Made by a program: the position numbers and the translations under genes. The notes under the pieces were generated by a model, which did not search any database, was not told where the DNA came from, and saw only the letters and a program-made list of their open reading frames with translations. Shown in pieces: positions 25,439 to 33,713 of a stretch of DNA of 46,202 nucleotides. Every line of letters starts with the position of its first letter. The first letter of the stretch is position 1. Source of the stretch: Companilactobacillus kimchii DSM 13961 = JCM 10707 (lineage in GTDB: Bacteria; Bacillota; Bacilli; Lactobacillales; Lactobacillaceae); the NCBI RefSeq assembly GCF_001435445.1, contig NZ_AZDH01000013.1:1-46202 (forward strand), given 5' to 3'.

Positions 25439-26479
25439 ACTATTTAAAGCTTCAGCACATTCGATTAAGGCATCTTCTACTGCTGGTATTTTGCCTACAT
25501 AATTCAAAAAGGCATGTGCCAAACCACCATAGCGGATATATTCGGCTTCACATCCTGCCATACCAATTTTTTGAACAAAGGCTTCATCTTGTAATCTGAA
25601 CGGATCAAACTCACCTGTCATTACCAAAACTTTTTTAAAAACCAATGGATCAGCATACATTGGTGAAATTAGTGGTGCAGAAAGGTTATAATTAGCACCA
25701 TTCAAATAATATTTTGTCATAATCTTATCTAGACGTTTAAATTGTGTATAGTTATTATGAAGTGCTTGTCTTTGTTCTGGATTAATTGGAATCAAACGAT
25801 CATTCCAAAATGGACCATTATAATCTGAACCTTGAACTATTGTTGGATAGAATAATATGTGCTTATAAATTTCACAAATACCCATATTACTGCTTAATTG
25901 ACTCACACTCAATGCAATCGAGGCACCGGCTGAATCTCCAGCTAAAGAAATTTGTTGATGTTTATCACATATATCCATCAATACTGAAAGACAATCTTCA
26001 ATAGCTGCTGGATAAGGCTTTTCTGGTGCAATGCTATAATCCACACTATAGATAACACCATTGAATTTAGCAGCTAATAAGCGTAAAAATGGTAAAGTGT
26101 CTTCAGCGGAACCGCCATAATAAGCACCTCCGTGAACATAAATCAAAGCTTTTTCGTTTGATAAATTTTTGTCATTACGATAAATCTTCAAATATCTAAC
26201 TTTACGATCCAGCTTATTACTCATTTCTACATCGATTCTAACTGTCGAATCGGAAGCGATTATATCGGCCTTTTGATTTCCAGCACGCAATTGAGTCAAA
26301 TCATCAGGCAATTGTGGGTCATCACTCAAAGTTTTCAAATGGTCCCAAATTATTGGCTCATAAGAATGGGCATCTACCCTATCTTTAACAATCATTTTGA
26401 CATTTTCTAGATGAGGAATATCGACCGATTCAATCTGATTCAATCGGCTCAACTCAACGTTATAATCGTTATTCATCAT
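25436..26479 (-). CDS. alpha/beta hydrolase, hormone-sensitive-lipase-like esterase
   Basis: A 347-residue esterase of the HSL type. The oxyanion motif HGGAYYGG begins at H116, the nucleophile is S183 in GDSAGAS, and the acid and base are probably in GEFDPFR (about 295) and GLAHAF (about 324). It has no signal peptide, so it is cytoplasmic. The frame is open to 26491, but AAAGGA is too close to that ATG; the ATG at 26479 is about 11 bp from it and preferred. It is divergent from a ROK-type repressor that probably controls it. The ester substrate is unknown; a sugar ester or short-chain ester is possible. Confidence 0.85.
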   Translation of the reverse strand: MMNNDYNVELSRLNQIESVDIPHLENVKMIVKDRVDAHSYEPIIWDHLKTLSDDPQLPDDLTQLRAGNQKADIIASDSTVRIDVEMSNKLDRKVRYLKIYRNDKNLSNEKALIYVHGGAYYGGSAEDTLPFLRLLAAKFNGVIYSVDYSIAPEKPYPAAIEDCLSVLMDICDKHQQISLAGDSAGASIALSVSQLSSNMGICEIYKHILFYPTIVQGSDYNGPFWNDRLIPINPEQRQALHNNYTQFKRLDKIMTKYYLNGANYNLSAPLISPMYADPLVFKKVLVMTGEFDPFRLQDEAFVQKIGMAGCEAEYIRYGGLAHAFLNYVGKIPAVEDALIECAEALNS

Positions 26480-26633
26480 AATAAAAGCCATCCTTTTATT
26501 TTTTATTTAAGTCAATTCGTATTATCTATACTACAAATAGTATACGTCCTGTTTAAACATATTTTGAGCTAAATTATAATAAAACTTTTTATTAATATTG
26601 ATTTATCAAATCACTCTATCAGGAGGGAACAAA

Positions 26634-27608
26634 GTGACATCTAACAGCAAAATTTCAGCCCGAGAGCACAATTTACAGTCAATCCTACATTTACTGGATA
26701 TACACAAGTCTCTCTCCGCTAAACAACTCTCAACATTGACCGGATTAAGTGTTGTCAGTATCAATAAACTGATCGAACTACTGGAATTAAAAGATATCCT
26801 CACAGTCGACTTTACCAATACTAGAGGCCGTCGAGCTAAGACTTATCAAATAAACTACCAAGCGTATACCCTAGGAGCACTGCAGCTCCACGAAGTTCAT
26901 GATTATATCAAGGCCAATTATTCTCTCATTGATCTGTCAGGAAAAATCATTTCTCAGACTCATTACGAAGAGAATATAACTTCAGTTGAACAACTTTTAG
27001 AATTCATTAAACAGCGTACAGCCCAAAGTAAACCTCAGAAAATAATTGTCGGCATCCCTGGTGATGAATTGAATGGTTACTTGCAGCTAATTGATGTCAA
27101 AGCATTGCGTGGTATCAAGCTATCCAAGGCTATTGAGGTTTCAACCGATATCGATACTATCATCGTTAACGATATCAATGCTTGTATCTTTGGAGCAGCC
27201 TCTTCGTTACACGAAAGTCAAAATATTGCTGCTGGAATATATTTTCCCAAACTCTATGGGCCTGGTGTCGGAATTGTCATCAACGACCAACTTATTACTG
27301 GTGCAGACGGATTAGCAGGTGAAATTCAATACGGTACCGTTGATCAAAATGAATCTCCTAAAGATCAAATTATTGATCACCTACGAAACATCATTAGTTT
27401 AATCAATCCTAATCTGCTCATCGCCTATATTGATGAATTGAACCTAACCGATTTAGAAATTAACCAAATTATTCAAACACTCCATCGACATCTACCACTC
27501 CATCAGAACTATAAATTGGATTTCAATCGTAATTTTCAAGATGATTATTTGTTTGGTCTGGCTACTATTGGTCGAAATATTATTTTTAAAAAGTTAAGTG
27601 GTAATTGA
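26634..27608 (+). CDS. ROK-family transcriptional repressor (NagC/XylR type)
   Basis: A 324-residue protein with an N-terminal winged helix (residues about 8-68, ILHLLDIHKSLSAKQLSTLT) and a C-terminal ROK domain. The latter lacks the DxGGT ATP-binding motif of kinases but keeps NDINACIFGAA and a GADGLAGEIQYG region that in repressors holds the sugar ligand. The usual zinc cysteines are missing. Translation starts at a GTG at 26634, with AGGAGGG 7 bp upstream; an apparent upstream extension from 26598 lacks a ribosome site. It is divergent from the esterase gene, its likely target. The inducer is unknown. Confidence 0.82.
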   Translation: MTSNSKISAREHNLQSILHLLDIHKSLSAKQLSTLTGLSVVSINKLIELLELKDILTVDFTNTRGRRAKTYQINYQAYTLGALQLHEVHDYIKANYSLIDLSGKIISQTHYEENITSVEQLLEFIKQRTAQSKPQKIIVGIPGDELNGYLQLIDVKALRGIKLSKAIEVSTDIDTIIVNDINACIFGAASSLHESQNIAAGIYFPKLYGPGVGIVINDQLITGADGLAGEIQYGTVDQNESPKDQIIDHLRNIISLINPNLLIAYIDELNLTDLEINQIIQTLHRHLPLHQNYKLDFNRNFQDDYLFGLATIGRNIIFKKLSGN

Positions 27609-27627
27609 AACCGCTTAACTTTTTTGG
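27588..27627 (+). terminator. terminator overlapping the end of the ROK repressor gene
   Basis: AAAAGTTAAG and GGT pair with ACC and CTTAACTTTT. The stem begins inside the last codons of the gene. Confidence 0.85.
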
Positions 27628-27674
27628 TACAATATCCTTATCTTAATTAACTAAGTTTAAAAAGGGGTAAATAC

Positions 27675-28484
27675 ATGAGTATAAAACTAATTGCTTTAGA
27701 TGTTGACGATACATTACTAACTTCCAACCAAAAGATTGCTGAATCTACTAAATCAGCTTTAAAAGAAGCTTTGGCCAAAGGTATCAAAGTTGTTCTTTGT
27801 TCCGGTCGACCACTAGCTGGTGTTAGCCATTACTTGGATGAATTGGGTGTACAGGGTGATGACCAATACGTCATCACATACAATGGAGCACTTGTAGAAA
27901 CAGCCGCTGGTAAAGTCCTTTCCCGTAAGATAATTAATAATAAAGACTATCGAAGAATCGTTAAATTTGTTGAAGCTCGAAAAATGCAATATTATGTGCT
28001 TGACGATGATAGCAACGTCTATACTTCCAATCATGATATTAACCGTTTCGCCGTTACTCAAGCTTGGGAAAACAGTGCTGGAATTTTTGTCCGTGAACCA
28101 GATGAATTAGCTCCCGATTTTGAAATTGCCAAAGCTGCTATTGTTGGCGAAAAAGAGACTTTGGATCAATATGAACAAGCCGTAAAAGACGAATTTTCTG
28201 ATGAATATTATGTTGTGCGTGCTGGTGCTAACTTCATCGAGATCATGCATCCCGAAGTTAACAAAGGTGAAGGTTTAACTACTCTAGCTGATATTTTACA
28301 TTTGAGTAGTGATGAAATAATGGCTTTTGGTGACGAAAAGAATGATTTACCAATGTTTGATTTTGTTGGCTCCGCTGTAGCAATGGGCAATGGTTCAGAT
28401 ATTGCCAAAGAACATGCTAAGTATGTGACTGATACTAACGACAACGACGGTATCGCCAAAGCACTAAAGAAGTATGTCCTTTAA
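27675..28484 (+). CDS. HAD-superfamily sugar-phosphatase, Cof/YidA type (first)
   Basis: A 269-residue Cof-type HAD phosphatase. Motif I is ALDVDDTLL (nucleophile aspartate), motif II CSGRP, and motif IV GDEKNDLPMFDFVGSAVAMGNG near the C-terminus, with the C2B cap between. It dephosphorylates a sugar phosphate or similar metabolite; the exact substrate is not predictable. Its stop codon overlaps the start of the AraC-type gene by one base (TAATG), so the two are translationally coupled in a three-gene operon with a second HAD gene. Confidence 0.87.
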   Translation: MSIKLIALDVDDTLLTSNQKIAESTKSALKEALAKGIKVVLCSGRPLAGVSHYLDELGVQGDDQYVITYNGALVETAAGKVLSRKIINNKDYRRIVKFVEARKMQYYVLDDDSNVYTSNHDINRFAVTQAWENSAGIFVREPDELAPDFEIAKAAIVGEKETLDQYEQAVKDEFSDEYYVVRAGANFIEIMHPEVNKGEGLTTLADILHLSSDEIMAFGDEKNDLPMFDFVGSAVAMGNGSDIAKEHAKYVTDTNDNDGIAKALKKYVL

Positions 28485-29338
28485 TGAAAATTACGCACGA
28501 AATAGTTCAGCCAACCCCAAAAGTACCCTTCAAATACTACTTCCATGATGAAAATTCACCTAGACGTGTTGCCCCACATTGGCACCGTAATATTGAATTA
28601 GGTTTTATGGTTTCTAAGAACACCATACTGGTCAAAGATGATAATCAAGAAAACGAATATCATCAAGGTGACATTTGGATCATCAATTCACGAGATATTC
28701 ACGAGACTACTTTTATTAATAGAAAATCAGTCTTTGTTTTCTGCCTCTTGATTGACTATGACTTCCTCAAAAAAATCTATCCTGATATCGACCAAATCCA
28801 TTTTGATCTTAAAGGTAAGCCAGCTTGTTTAAAACAGTTAATCGCCTATCAAGAGTTGGAAAAACAACTGCGAATGATGATTCAACTTTTGCAGGAACCG
28901 CGTGATGATACTTTCAATCTTGATTTGACTGGTCGAATTTATATCTTGATGGCCAATTTGATCAATAATTTTTCCCACAAAGTCACCTCCAACACCTCTG
29001 TCAATGAGAGTCTAATCGATCAAGCTCTAGGACTAATCAACAGTAGTTACACTGAGGATTTGAATGGAACAGTATTAGCTCATAAACTAAATACTTCAGT
29101 AACAACTTTGAATCAACAATTTCACCAAACCGTTCAAATGTCGATTACCAAATATATCACAACTGTTCGCTTGTTGGCAGCCCAAAAGAAATTACTCAAT
29201 ACTAATCAAAATATCGACTATATTGCGATTGATAGTGGTTTTAACAGCACCAAATCATTTATCAGAAACTTTAAAAATTGGAAGCACACGACTCCCTATC
29301 AATACCGTAAAAATTTTGCTGAACTGGAAAGGATTTAA
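28484..29338 (+). CDS. AraC-family transcriptional regulator
   Basis: A 284-residue regulator. The N-terminal cupin-type domain (PHWHRNIELGFMV at about residue 27 and YHQGDIWIINSRDIHET near 61) probably binds a sugar. The C-terminal pair of helix-turn-helix motifs runs from about 180 to 280, ending in SFIRNFKNWKHTTPYQYRKNF. It lies between two HAD phosphatase genes, overlapping the first and two bases before the second, so all three are made together. It may regulate its own operon in response to a sugar or its phosphate. No separate target is visible. Confidence 0.87.
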   Translation: MKITHEIVQPTPKVPFKYYFHDENSPRRVAPHWHRNIELGFMVSKNTILVKDDNQENEYHQGDIWIINSRDIHETTFINRKSVFVFCLLIDYDFLKKIYPDIDQIHFDLKGKPACLKQLIAYQELEKQLRMMIQLLQEPRDDTFNLDLTGRIYILMANLINNFSHKVTSNTSVNESLIDQALGLINSSYTEDLNGTVLAHKLNTSVTTLNQQFHQTVQMSITKYITTVRLLAAQKKLLNTNQNIDYIAIDSGFNSTKSFIRNFKNWKHTTPYQYRKNFAELERI

Positions 29339-29340
29339 CT

Positions 29341-30135
29341 ATGACAATTAAATTAGTTGCTACCGATATGGATGCTACCTTCTTAGATGACAGTAAACAC
29401 TTTGACACTAAGAGATTCGATAAGATTTATCAATACATGACTGATCACAACATCTATTTTGTTTCTGCCAGTGGTAATCAATATTATCAATTGAAGAACT
29501 TCTTTAAAAATTATCCTGAAACACTTTTTGTCGCAGAAAATGGTGCTTTGGTCGGTGATCATCAGGAGATCTTTAAAACTTGGCATTTTCCAGATACTGT
29601 AACTAAGAAAGTTATTCAGGTTTTGGAGAACACTGATCATATTCAATACATTGCCTGTGGCCGCAAGTCAGCCTACATTCTCAAAAGTGCAACTGAAGAA
29701 TTTTACAATATTAGTAAATTCTACTTTCCACGTATTACAAGTGTCGATAGTTTTGAAGATATTGACGACGAAATTCTTAAGTTCTCAGTCAACTGTCCTC
29801 TAACTGAAACTGAAGCCTACATGGATCACCTATCTAATGGTATCGGTAAAGAAGTCTCCGTCGTTTCTAGTGGTCACGGTGATATCGATATTATTCAAGC
29901 TGAAGCTAACAAGGCTACTGGTTTAGAGTATTTATCACAAAAACTAAATATCAAGCCAGAAGAAATGTGTGCTTTTGGGGATGGCGGCAACGATCTTGAA
30001 ATGTTACGTTATGTCGGTCATGGTGTTGCCATGGAAAATGCTAGTGACATCGTCTTAGAAACAGCTCCTTACCAAACAACTAATAATAACCAACAAGGTG
30101 TTCTCGAGCATCTCGAATCTGTTTTTGAATTGTAA
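29341..30135 (+). CDS. HAD-superfamily sugar-phosphatase, Cof/YidA type (second)
   Basis: A 264-residue HAD hydrolase with motif I ATDMDATFLDD, a serine-containing motif II (VSASGN) and motif IV GDGGNDLEMLRYVGHGVAMENA. In the first HAD protein of this operon motif I is DVDDT; here it is DMDAT. The sequence is well diverged from the first HAD gene, so it is not a recent duplicate. It starts two bases after the AraC stop, with a GGA ribosome site in the end of that gene. The substrate is unknown. Confidence 0.86.
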   Translation: MTIKLVATDMDATFLDDSKHFDTKRFDKIYQYMTDHNIYFVSASGNQYYQLKNFFKNYPETLFVAENGALVGDHQEIFKTWHFPDTVTKKVIQVLENTDHIQYIACGRKSAYILKSATEEFYNISKFYFPRITSVDSFEDIDDEILKFSVNCPLTETEAYMDHLSNGIGKEVSVVSSGHGDIDIIQAEANKATGLEYLSQKLNIKPEEMCAFGDGGNDLEMLRYVGHGVAMENASDIVLETAPYQTTNNNQQGVLEHLESVFEL

Positions 30136-30364
30136 AATCAATTTTTCTTCACATTTAATTAAAACAATCATCGATTTTCTTCAATAATTAATTCATATCT
30201 TGGCGGTAAAGTATAAGCATAATCAAATAAGAAAATATTTGGTTATCCTTCCCCTATAGATAATGTATAATCCTTAACAACTTTAAAAAAACTGTTTCTT
30301 ACGAATTCAGTTCAAACAAAAAGCTCAAAATCGCTTGCTGACGGTTTTGAGCTTTTTGCTTGGT
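30136..30364 (+). other. intergenic region with possible small RNA
   Basis: A TATAAT at 30266-30271, with only weak -35-like sequences, is followed by about 85 bases holding a small AACTG/CAGTT hairpin and then the terminator at 30316-30358. This could be a short noncoding transcript, or only the terminator of the HAD operon and of the convergent gene. Confidence 0.3.
30316..30358. terminator. bidirectional terminator
   Basis: AAAAAGCTCAAAA pairs with TTTTGAGCTTTTT, ending two genes that converge. Confidence 0.9.
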
Positions 30365-30973
30365 TTAATTTTCAAAATAACGTTGTTTCTCTAACTCCCA
30401 ATACTTTTTATCCTCATCATTGATTTCTCTTAATACTTTGCAAGGATTACCAACTGCTACCACATTATCAGGAATATCCTTAGTTACGATTGAGCCAGAT
30501 CCAATAACAACATTATTACCTATTTTGACATTTGGATTAATCACCACATTGCCACCAATCCAGACGTTATTGCCAATCTCAATTGGCTTACCGTATTCGT
30601 ATCCTTCTGTTCGAATCACGGGATCAATTGGATGACCAGCCGTATAAACTCCAACACGAGGGCCAAACATAACATTGTCACCAATCTTTACCGGCGCAAT
30701 ATCTAACAGAATCAGGTCGTAATTAGCATAGAAATTTTTTCCAATAATAGTATTACAACCATAGTCAGTATAGAACGGTGGCGTTATATAAGGCTTTTCA
30801 CCAACCTCTTTAAATAAATCCTGTAAAATCTCAGTTCTACGTGGAATTTGTTCTTCGTCGGATTGATTGAATTCCTTTAATAGTTTCTTAGCTTTCAAAA
30901 AATCCTTTTTCAGTTCTGGATCATGTGCTATATATAAGTCGCCAGCCAACATTTTCTCTTTTTGTGATCTCAT
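30365..30973 (-). CDS. maltose/galactoside O-acetyltransferase (hexapeptide repeat)
   Basis: A 202-residue left-handed beta-helix acetyltransferase. The N-terminal mac domain (MLAGDLYIAHDPELKKD) is followed by hexapeptide repeats such as IGDNVMFGPRVGVY, IGNNVWIGGNVVI and IGNNVVIGSGSIV. The catalytic histidine is in TAGHPID. It acetylates sugars such as maltose, glucose or galactosides with acetyl-CoA and may detoxify non-metabolised sugars. Two ATGs (30979 and 30973) are possible; GAGG is 9 bp from the second, which I chose. Monocistronic. Confidence 0.9.
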   Translation of the reverse strand: MRSQKEKMLAGDLYIAHDPELKKDFLKAKKLLKEFNQSDEEQIPRRTEILQDLFKEVGEKPYITPPFYTDYGCNTIIGKNFYANYDLILLDIAPVKIGDNVMFGPRVGVYTAGHPIDPVIRTEGYEYGKPIEIGNNVWIGGNVVINPNVKIGNNVVIGSGSIVTKDIPDNVVAVGNPCKVLREINDEDKKYWELEKQRYFEN

Positions 30974-31029
30974 AGTCATATTCCTCTATCTTTAAAAATT
31001 CATACATCAAGGATAACAATTTTTTGTCA

Positions 31030-31061
31030 AAAAAATACCCATTTACAAAAGCAAATAGGTA
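31030..31061 (-). terminator. terminator after PduO-type gene
   Basis: On the minus strand TACC-ATTTGC pairs imperfectly with GTAAAT-GGTA, followed by seven T. Confidence 0.7.
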
Positions 31062-31072
31062 CAATTTCTATT

Positions 31073-31642
31073 CTATCTAAAAACAGGCTTACTATTACGA
31101 TATTGAATATCGTCTACCCCATCTAAAACGTTGCTGTATCTTGCTGCAGCAAAGAAATAATCGGATAAACGATTAATAAATTTAAGCACGTAATCATTGA
31201 TTGGTTCTTCTTGCATCAAGGCAACGATTTCTCTTTCAGCTCTTCTAGTCACAGTTCTTGCCAAGTGTAAATTAGAAGCGGTCTTTGAACCACCAGGTAA
31301 AATGAATTTTTGAATAGCAGGAACTTTGGCAGAATAATCGTCAATCTTCTTTTCTAACCAATCAACAGCTTTATTATCCTCTGTAAAAATAAATTCATGC
31401 TTCTTATCATTGGCCGAAATTGCCAAATCAGTTCCACAGTCGAATAATAATTGCTGAATCTCTTGTAATTCATCTTTTAAAACCAAATTCTTTTCAGACA
31501 AATTAGCAATCACTACACCAACTAAGGAGTTCAATTCGTCAATTGTTCCATACGATTCAATTCTTTGAGCTGACTTATACAAAACGTCATTGCCAATAAT
31601 TCTAGTCTTACCTTTATCTCCAGTACGTGTATAAATTTTCAT
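31073..31642 (-). CDS. cob(I)alamin adenosyltransferase, PduO type
   Basis: A 189-residue ATP:cob(I)alamin adenosyltransferase. The ATP-binding N-terminal motif YTRTGDKGKTRIIG, the central RIESYGTIDELNSLVG and the late motif LARTVTRRAEREIVAL are all present. It makes adenosylcobalamin, the coenzyme of glycerol/diol dehydratase. The frame extends to 31684, but the family begins at MKIYTRTGD, with AGGAG 11 bp upstream. It is divergent from the glycerol facilitator, which fits glycerol dehydratase metabolism. No dehydratase gene lies in this window. Confidence 0.93.
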   Translation of the reverse strand: MKIYTRTGDKGKTRIIGNDVLYKSAQRIESYGTIDELNSLVGVVIANLSEKNLVLKDELQEIQQLLFDCGTDLAISANDKKHEFIFTEDNKAVDWLEKKIDDYSAKVPAIQKFILPGGSKTASNLHLARTVTRRAEREIVALMQEEPINDYVLKFINRLSDYFFAAARYSNVLDGVDDIQYRNSKPVFR

Positions 31643-31792
31643 ATTTAACAAAGCTCCTTGCCTAATAATTATCTTTCTTAACAACTATACCAAGAAATAA
31701 TGTACAAAAGATGACTATTTTTAGCTTTCTCAACTTTATCTATGTATAATCAGTTTATGCAACCGATATCATATGGATGGGAGGTAAGTTTT

Positions 31793-32512
31793 ATGCATGA
31801 CAGTTTAACATTACAATTACTCGGGGAATTCATTGGTACCCTAGTATTAGTTCTATTAGGTGATGGCGTTGTCGCCGCGGTCAGTTTGAAAAAATCTAAA
31901 GCTGAAGGTTCCGGTTGGATTGCCATTTCTCTTGGCTGGGGATTAGCCGTAACTTTAGGTATTTATTGTTCAGCCTTTCTTAGTCCAGCACATTTAAATC
32001 CTGCTGTAACTTTGGGAATGGCTATCGCGGGTGTCTTCAATTGGAGTTACGTTGTTCCTTACATGATTGCTCAAATTTTAGGAGCAATCGTTGGAGCTGT
32101 GATTGTCTGGATCAATTATTATCCACATTGGCAAGAAACCAAAGATTCTAAAGCTATTTTAGGCGTTTTCGCTACAGGTCCAGCTATCAGGAATTATCCA
32201 ATGAACTTCATCAGTGAATTTATTGGGACATTCGTCTTAATCTTTGCCCTACTGGCTTTTACTAGAGGTAAATTCACACAAGGCTTAAATCCGATCGTTG
32301 TAGGACTTTTGATCACTGCTATCGGATTCTCACTCGGTGGGACTACTGGTTATGCCATCAATCCGGCCAGAGACTTAGGACCAAGAATTGCACATCAGAT
32401 TTTACCAATTGCTAACAAAGGCGATTCCGATTGGAGTTACAGTTGGGTACCAATTCTTGGACCACTAGCTGGTGGAGCTATTGGTGCTTTAGCATACCTA
32501 TTAATTCCTTAA
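31793..32512 (+). CDS. glpF: glycerol uptake facilitator, aquaporin family
   Basis: A 239-residue major intrinsic protein with six membrane segments and both pore motifs: NPA in SPAHLNPAVTLG and NPA in YAINPARDLGPR. The aspartate after the second NPA (NPARD) is the mark of glycerol facilitators rather than water-only aquaporins. The start at 31793 has GGGAGG about 7 bp upstream; the frame is open to 31742 but without a ribosome site there. A TATAAT lies at 31745-31750. It is divergent from the PduO-type gene, suggesting joint use in glycerol conversion. Confidence 0.92.
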   Translation: MHDSLTLQLLGEFIGTLVLVLLGDGVVAAVSLKKSKAEGSGWIAISLGWGLAVTLGIYCSAFLSPAHLNPAVTLGMAIAGVFNWSYVVPYMIAQILGAIVGAVIVWINYYPHWQETKDSKAILGVFATGPAIRNYPMNFISEFIGTFVLIFALLAFTRGKFTQGLNPIVVGLLITAIGFSLGGTTGYAINPARDLGPRIAHQILPIANKGDSDWSYSWVPILGPLAGGAIGALAYLLIP

Positions 32513-32579
32513 AATATTTAAAAGTGGAACATTTCAATCACTAAAAGGGTGTTTATACCAACTGATATAGTTGAAATAT

Positions 32580-32641
32580 GCCGTCGTCCGCAAAAAAATT
32601 TGTGAGCCGCTGGAACGTGGTGTGATTTTACTACCGACTAG
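32580..32641 (+). repeat. intergenic repeat, module A, copy A3 (truncated)
   Basis: Has the left end GCCGTCGTCCGC, the arm AAAAAAATTTGTGAG (32592-32606) and CCGCTGGAACGTGGTG, then jumps to TTTTACTACCGACTAG. The right stem arm and inner part are deleted. Confidence 0.82.
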
Positions 32642-32689
32642 TTCGTTGGTTCTAGTATTTTCAACCCTACAAATATAGAAATTTTAATT

Positions 32690-32760
32690 AAAAGAACAGC
32701 CTCCATTAAGTATTCAAGATATATCCTTTACTTGAATCCCTTAACAGAGGCTGTTTTTAT
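32690..32760 (-). repeat. hairpin module C, copy C2 (terminator-like)
   Basis: Stem AACAGCCTC (32695-32703) with GAGGCTGTT (32747-32755), then TTAAG/CTTAA and ATTCAAG/CTTGAAT. On the minus strand the loop reads TAAAGGATATAT, one base different from C1. The outer stem differs from C1 at three positions, all compensated on the other arm. Confidence 0.85.
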
Positions 32761-32836
32761 CTTATTGAACTAAATTATTTTACAAAATCACGTATTAAAC
32801 ATACTTATTTCAGTGAAAATAATCAAAATACTATTT

Positions 32837-33008
32837 AGTCTGGAGCAAGAATTGGAAATGTGTTCAGCTATGAAATTATTGTTGGCGGCTTTGCCGCTTA
32901 CAATAAGGCTGATCTTGGAGATCCATAATTTTGCCGAAGGTGAAATTATTAGCTTCAAGTCATGCCCATAGCGTTCCAACACATTTCCAATTCTTGCGGA
33001 AGACGGAA
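32837..33008 (-). repeat. intergenic repeat, module B, copy B2
   Basis: A perfect 20-bp inverted repeat joins 32845-32864 and 32978-32997 (arm GCAAGAATTGGAAATGTGTT). On the minus strand the order is CCGTCTTCCGC, arm, GGAACGCTATGGGCATGACT, inner hairpins (GATCTCCAAGATC and GCGGCAAAGCCGC), second arm, CTCCAGACT. It is the inverted counterpart of B1, whose outer arms have a different sequence. Confidence 0.87.
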
Positions 33009-33035
33009 ATTTAAGTACATTCGTACCTTTAATTA

Positions 33036-33713
33036 TTAGTTATTATTTTTAAATAAATCATACTTTCGTTGGTAATTACTAAATAACTTAATCCAACGCT
33101 TACCAACTAACAATAGTAGAACGGCAGTAAACACAGCGTGAACGACATCAAAGTAAAAGCTAGCAGCTAAAGAGGTCAAAATACTCTGCCAACTAATTGG
33201 ATTCACAAAACCAATAATGTAATAAACATCCATGATCCAGCCCATGATAAACCCTGACAAAAAGCCCCAGAGAGCTAATTTCCAAGTTGCGATATCTTTT
33301 TTCAACATCAATCCTGATATCAAGCCAATTAACCCCAAAGCAAACATCTGCCATGGCGTCCAGGCACCTTGACCAAAGTACATATTTGACGTTAAAGCAA
33401 TAATTGTTCCCATCAAAAAGCCCGTTTCCGGTCCACTGACAATAGCCCCTAGAATTAAAATAAATAGTTCCGGTTTAACTGCCGGAATAGCCGCAAAGAT
33501 GATTCTTCCTACGACTGCTAAAGCACAGATAATAGCAATAAAAACAATCTCCCGTGAAGTATGCGGTGATTTTTCAAACCTCCAAAAATAAACGCCCAAA
33601 GTCAAAACCAAAAATCCAAAAGAAAACAATAAATAATTTTTACTTGAAAAAATGGCCATTAAAACTAACACTAAAATTGCTAAAACTAATAAAGAAATTG
33701 ATTTACGATTCAC
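33036..33713 (-). CDS. ECF transporter S component (substrate-binding membrane protein)
   Basis: A 225-residue hydrophobic protein with two N-terminal helices followed by the six-helix S-component fold (REIVFIAIICALAVVGRIIF near 55, then FGQGAWTPWQMFALGLIGLISG near 117). It gives the transporter its substrate specificity. The start overlaps the ATPase gene by 11 bp. The neighbouring PduO-type and DUF4430 genes point to a corrinoid or a corrinoid precursor as substrate, but sequence alone does not prove it. Last gene of the operon. Confidence 0.82.
   Translation of the reverse strand: MNRKSISLLVLAILVLVLMAIFSSKNYLLFSFGFLVLTLGVYFWRFEKSPHTSREIVFIAIICALAVVGRIIFAAIPAVKPELFILILGAIVSGPETGFLMGTIIALTSNMYFGQGAWTPWQMFALGLIGLISGLMLKKDIATWKLALWGFLSGFIMGWIMDVYYIIGFVNPISWQSILTSLAASFYFDVVHAVFTAVLLLLVGKRWIKLFSNYQRKYDLFKNNN

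Larger units (their letters stand above)
32513..33035. other. 523-bp noncoding region filled by composite repeat A-C-B (unit 2, inverted)
   Basis: Between the convergent glpF and ECF S-component genes no ORF of quality exists. Modules A3 (32580-32641), C2 (32690-32760) and B2 (32837-33008) follow in the reverse order and orientation of the unit at 24556-25025. Confidence 0.8.
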
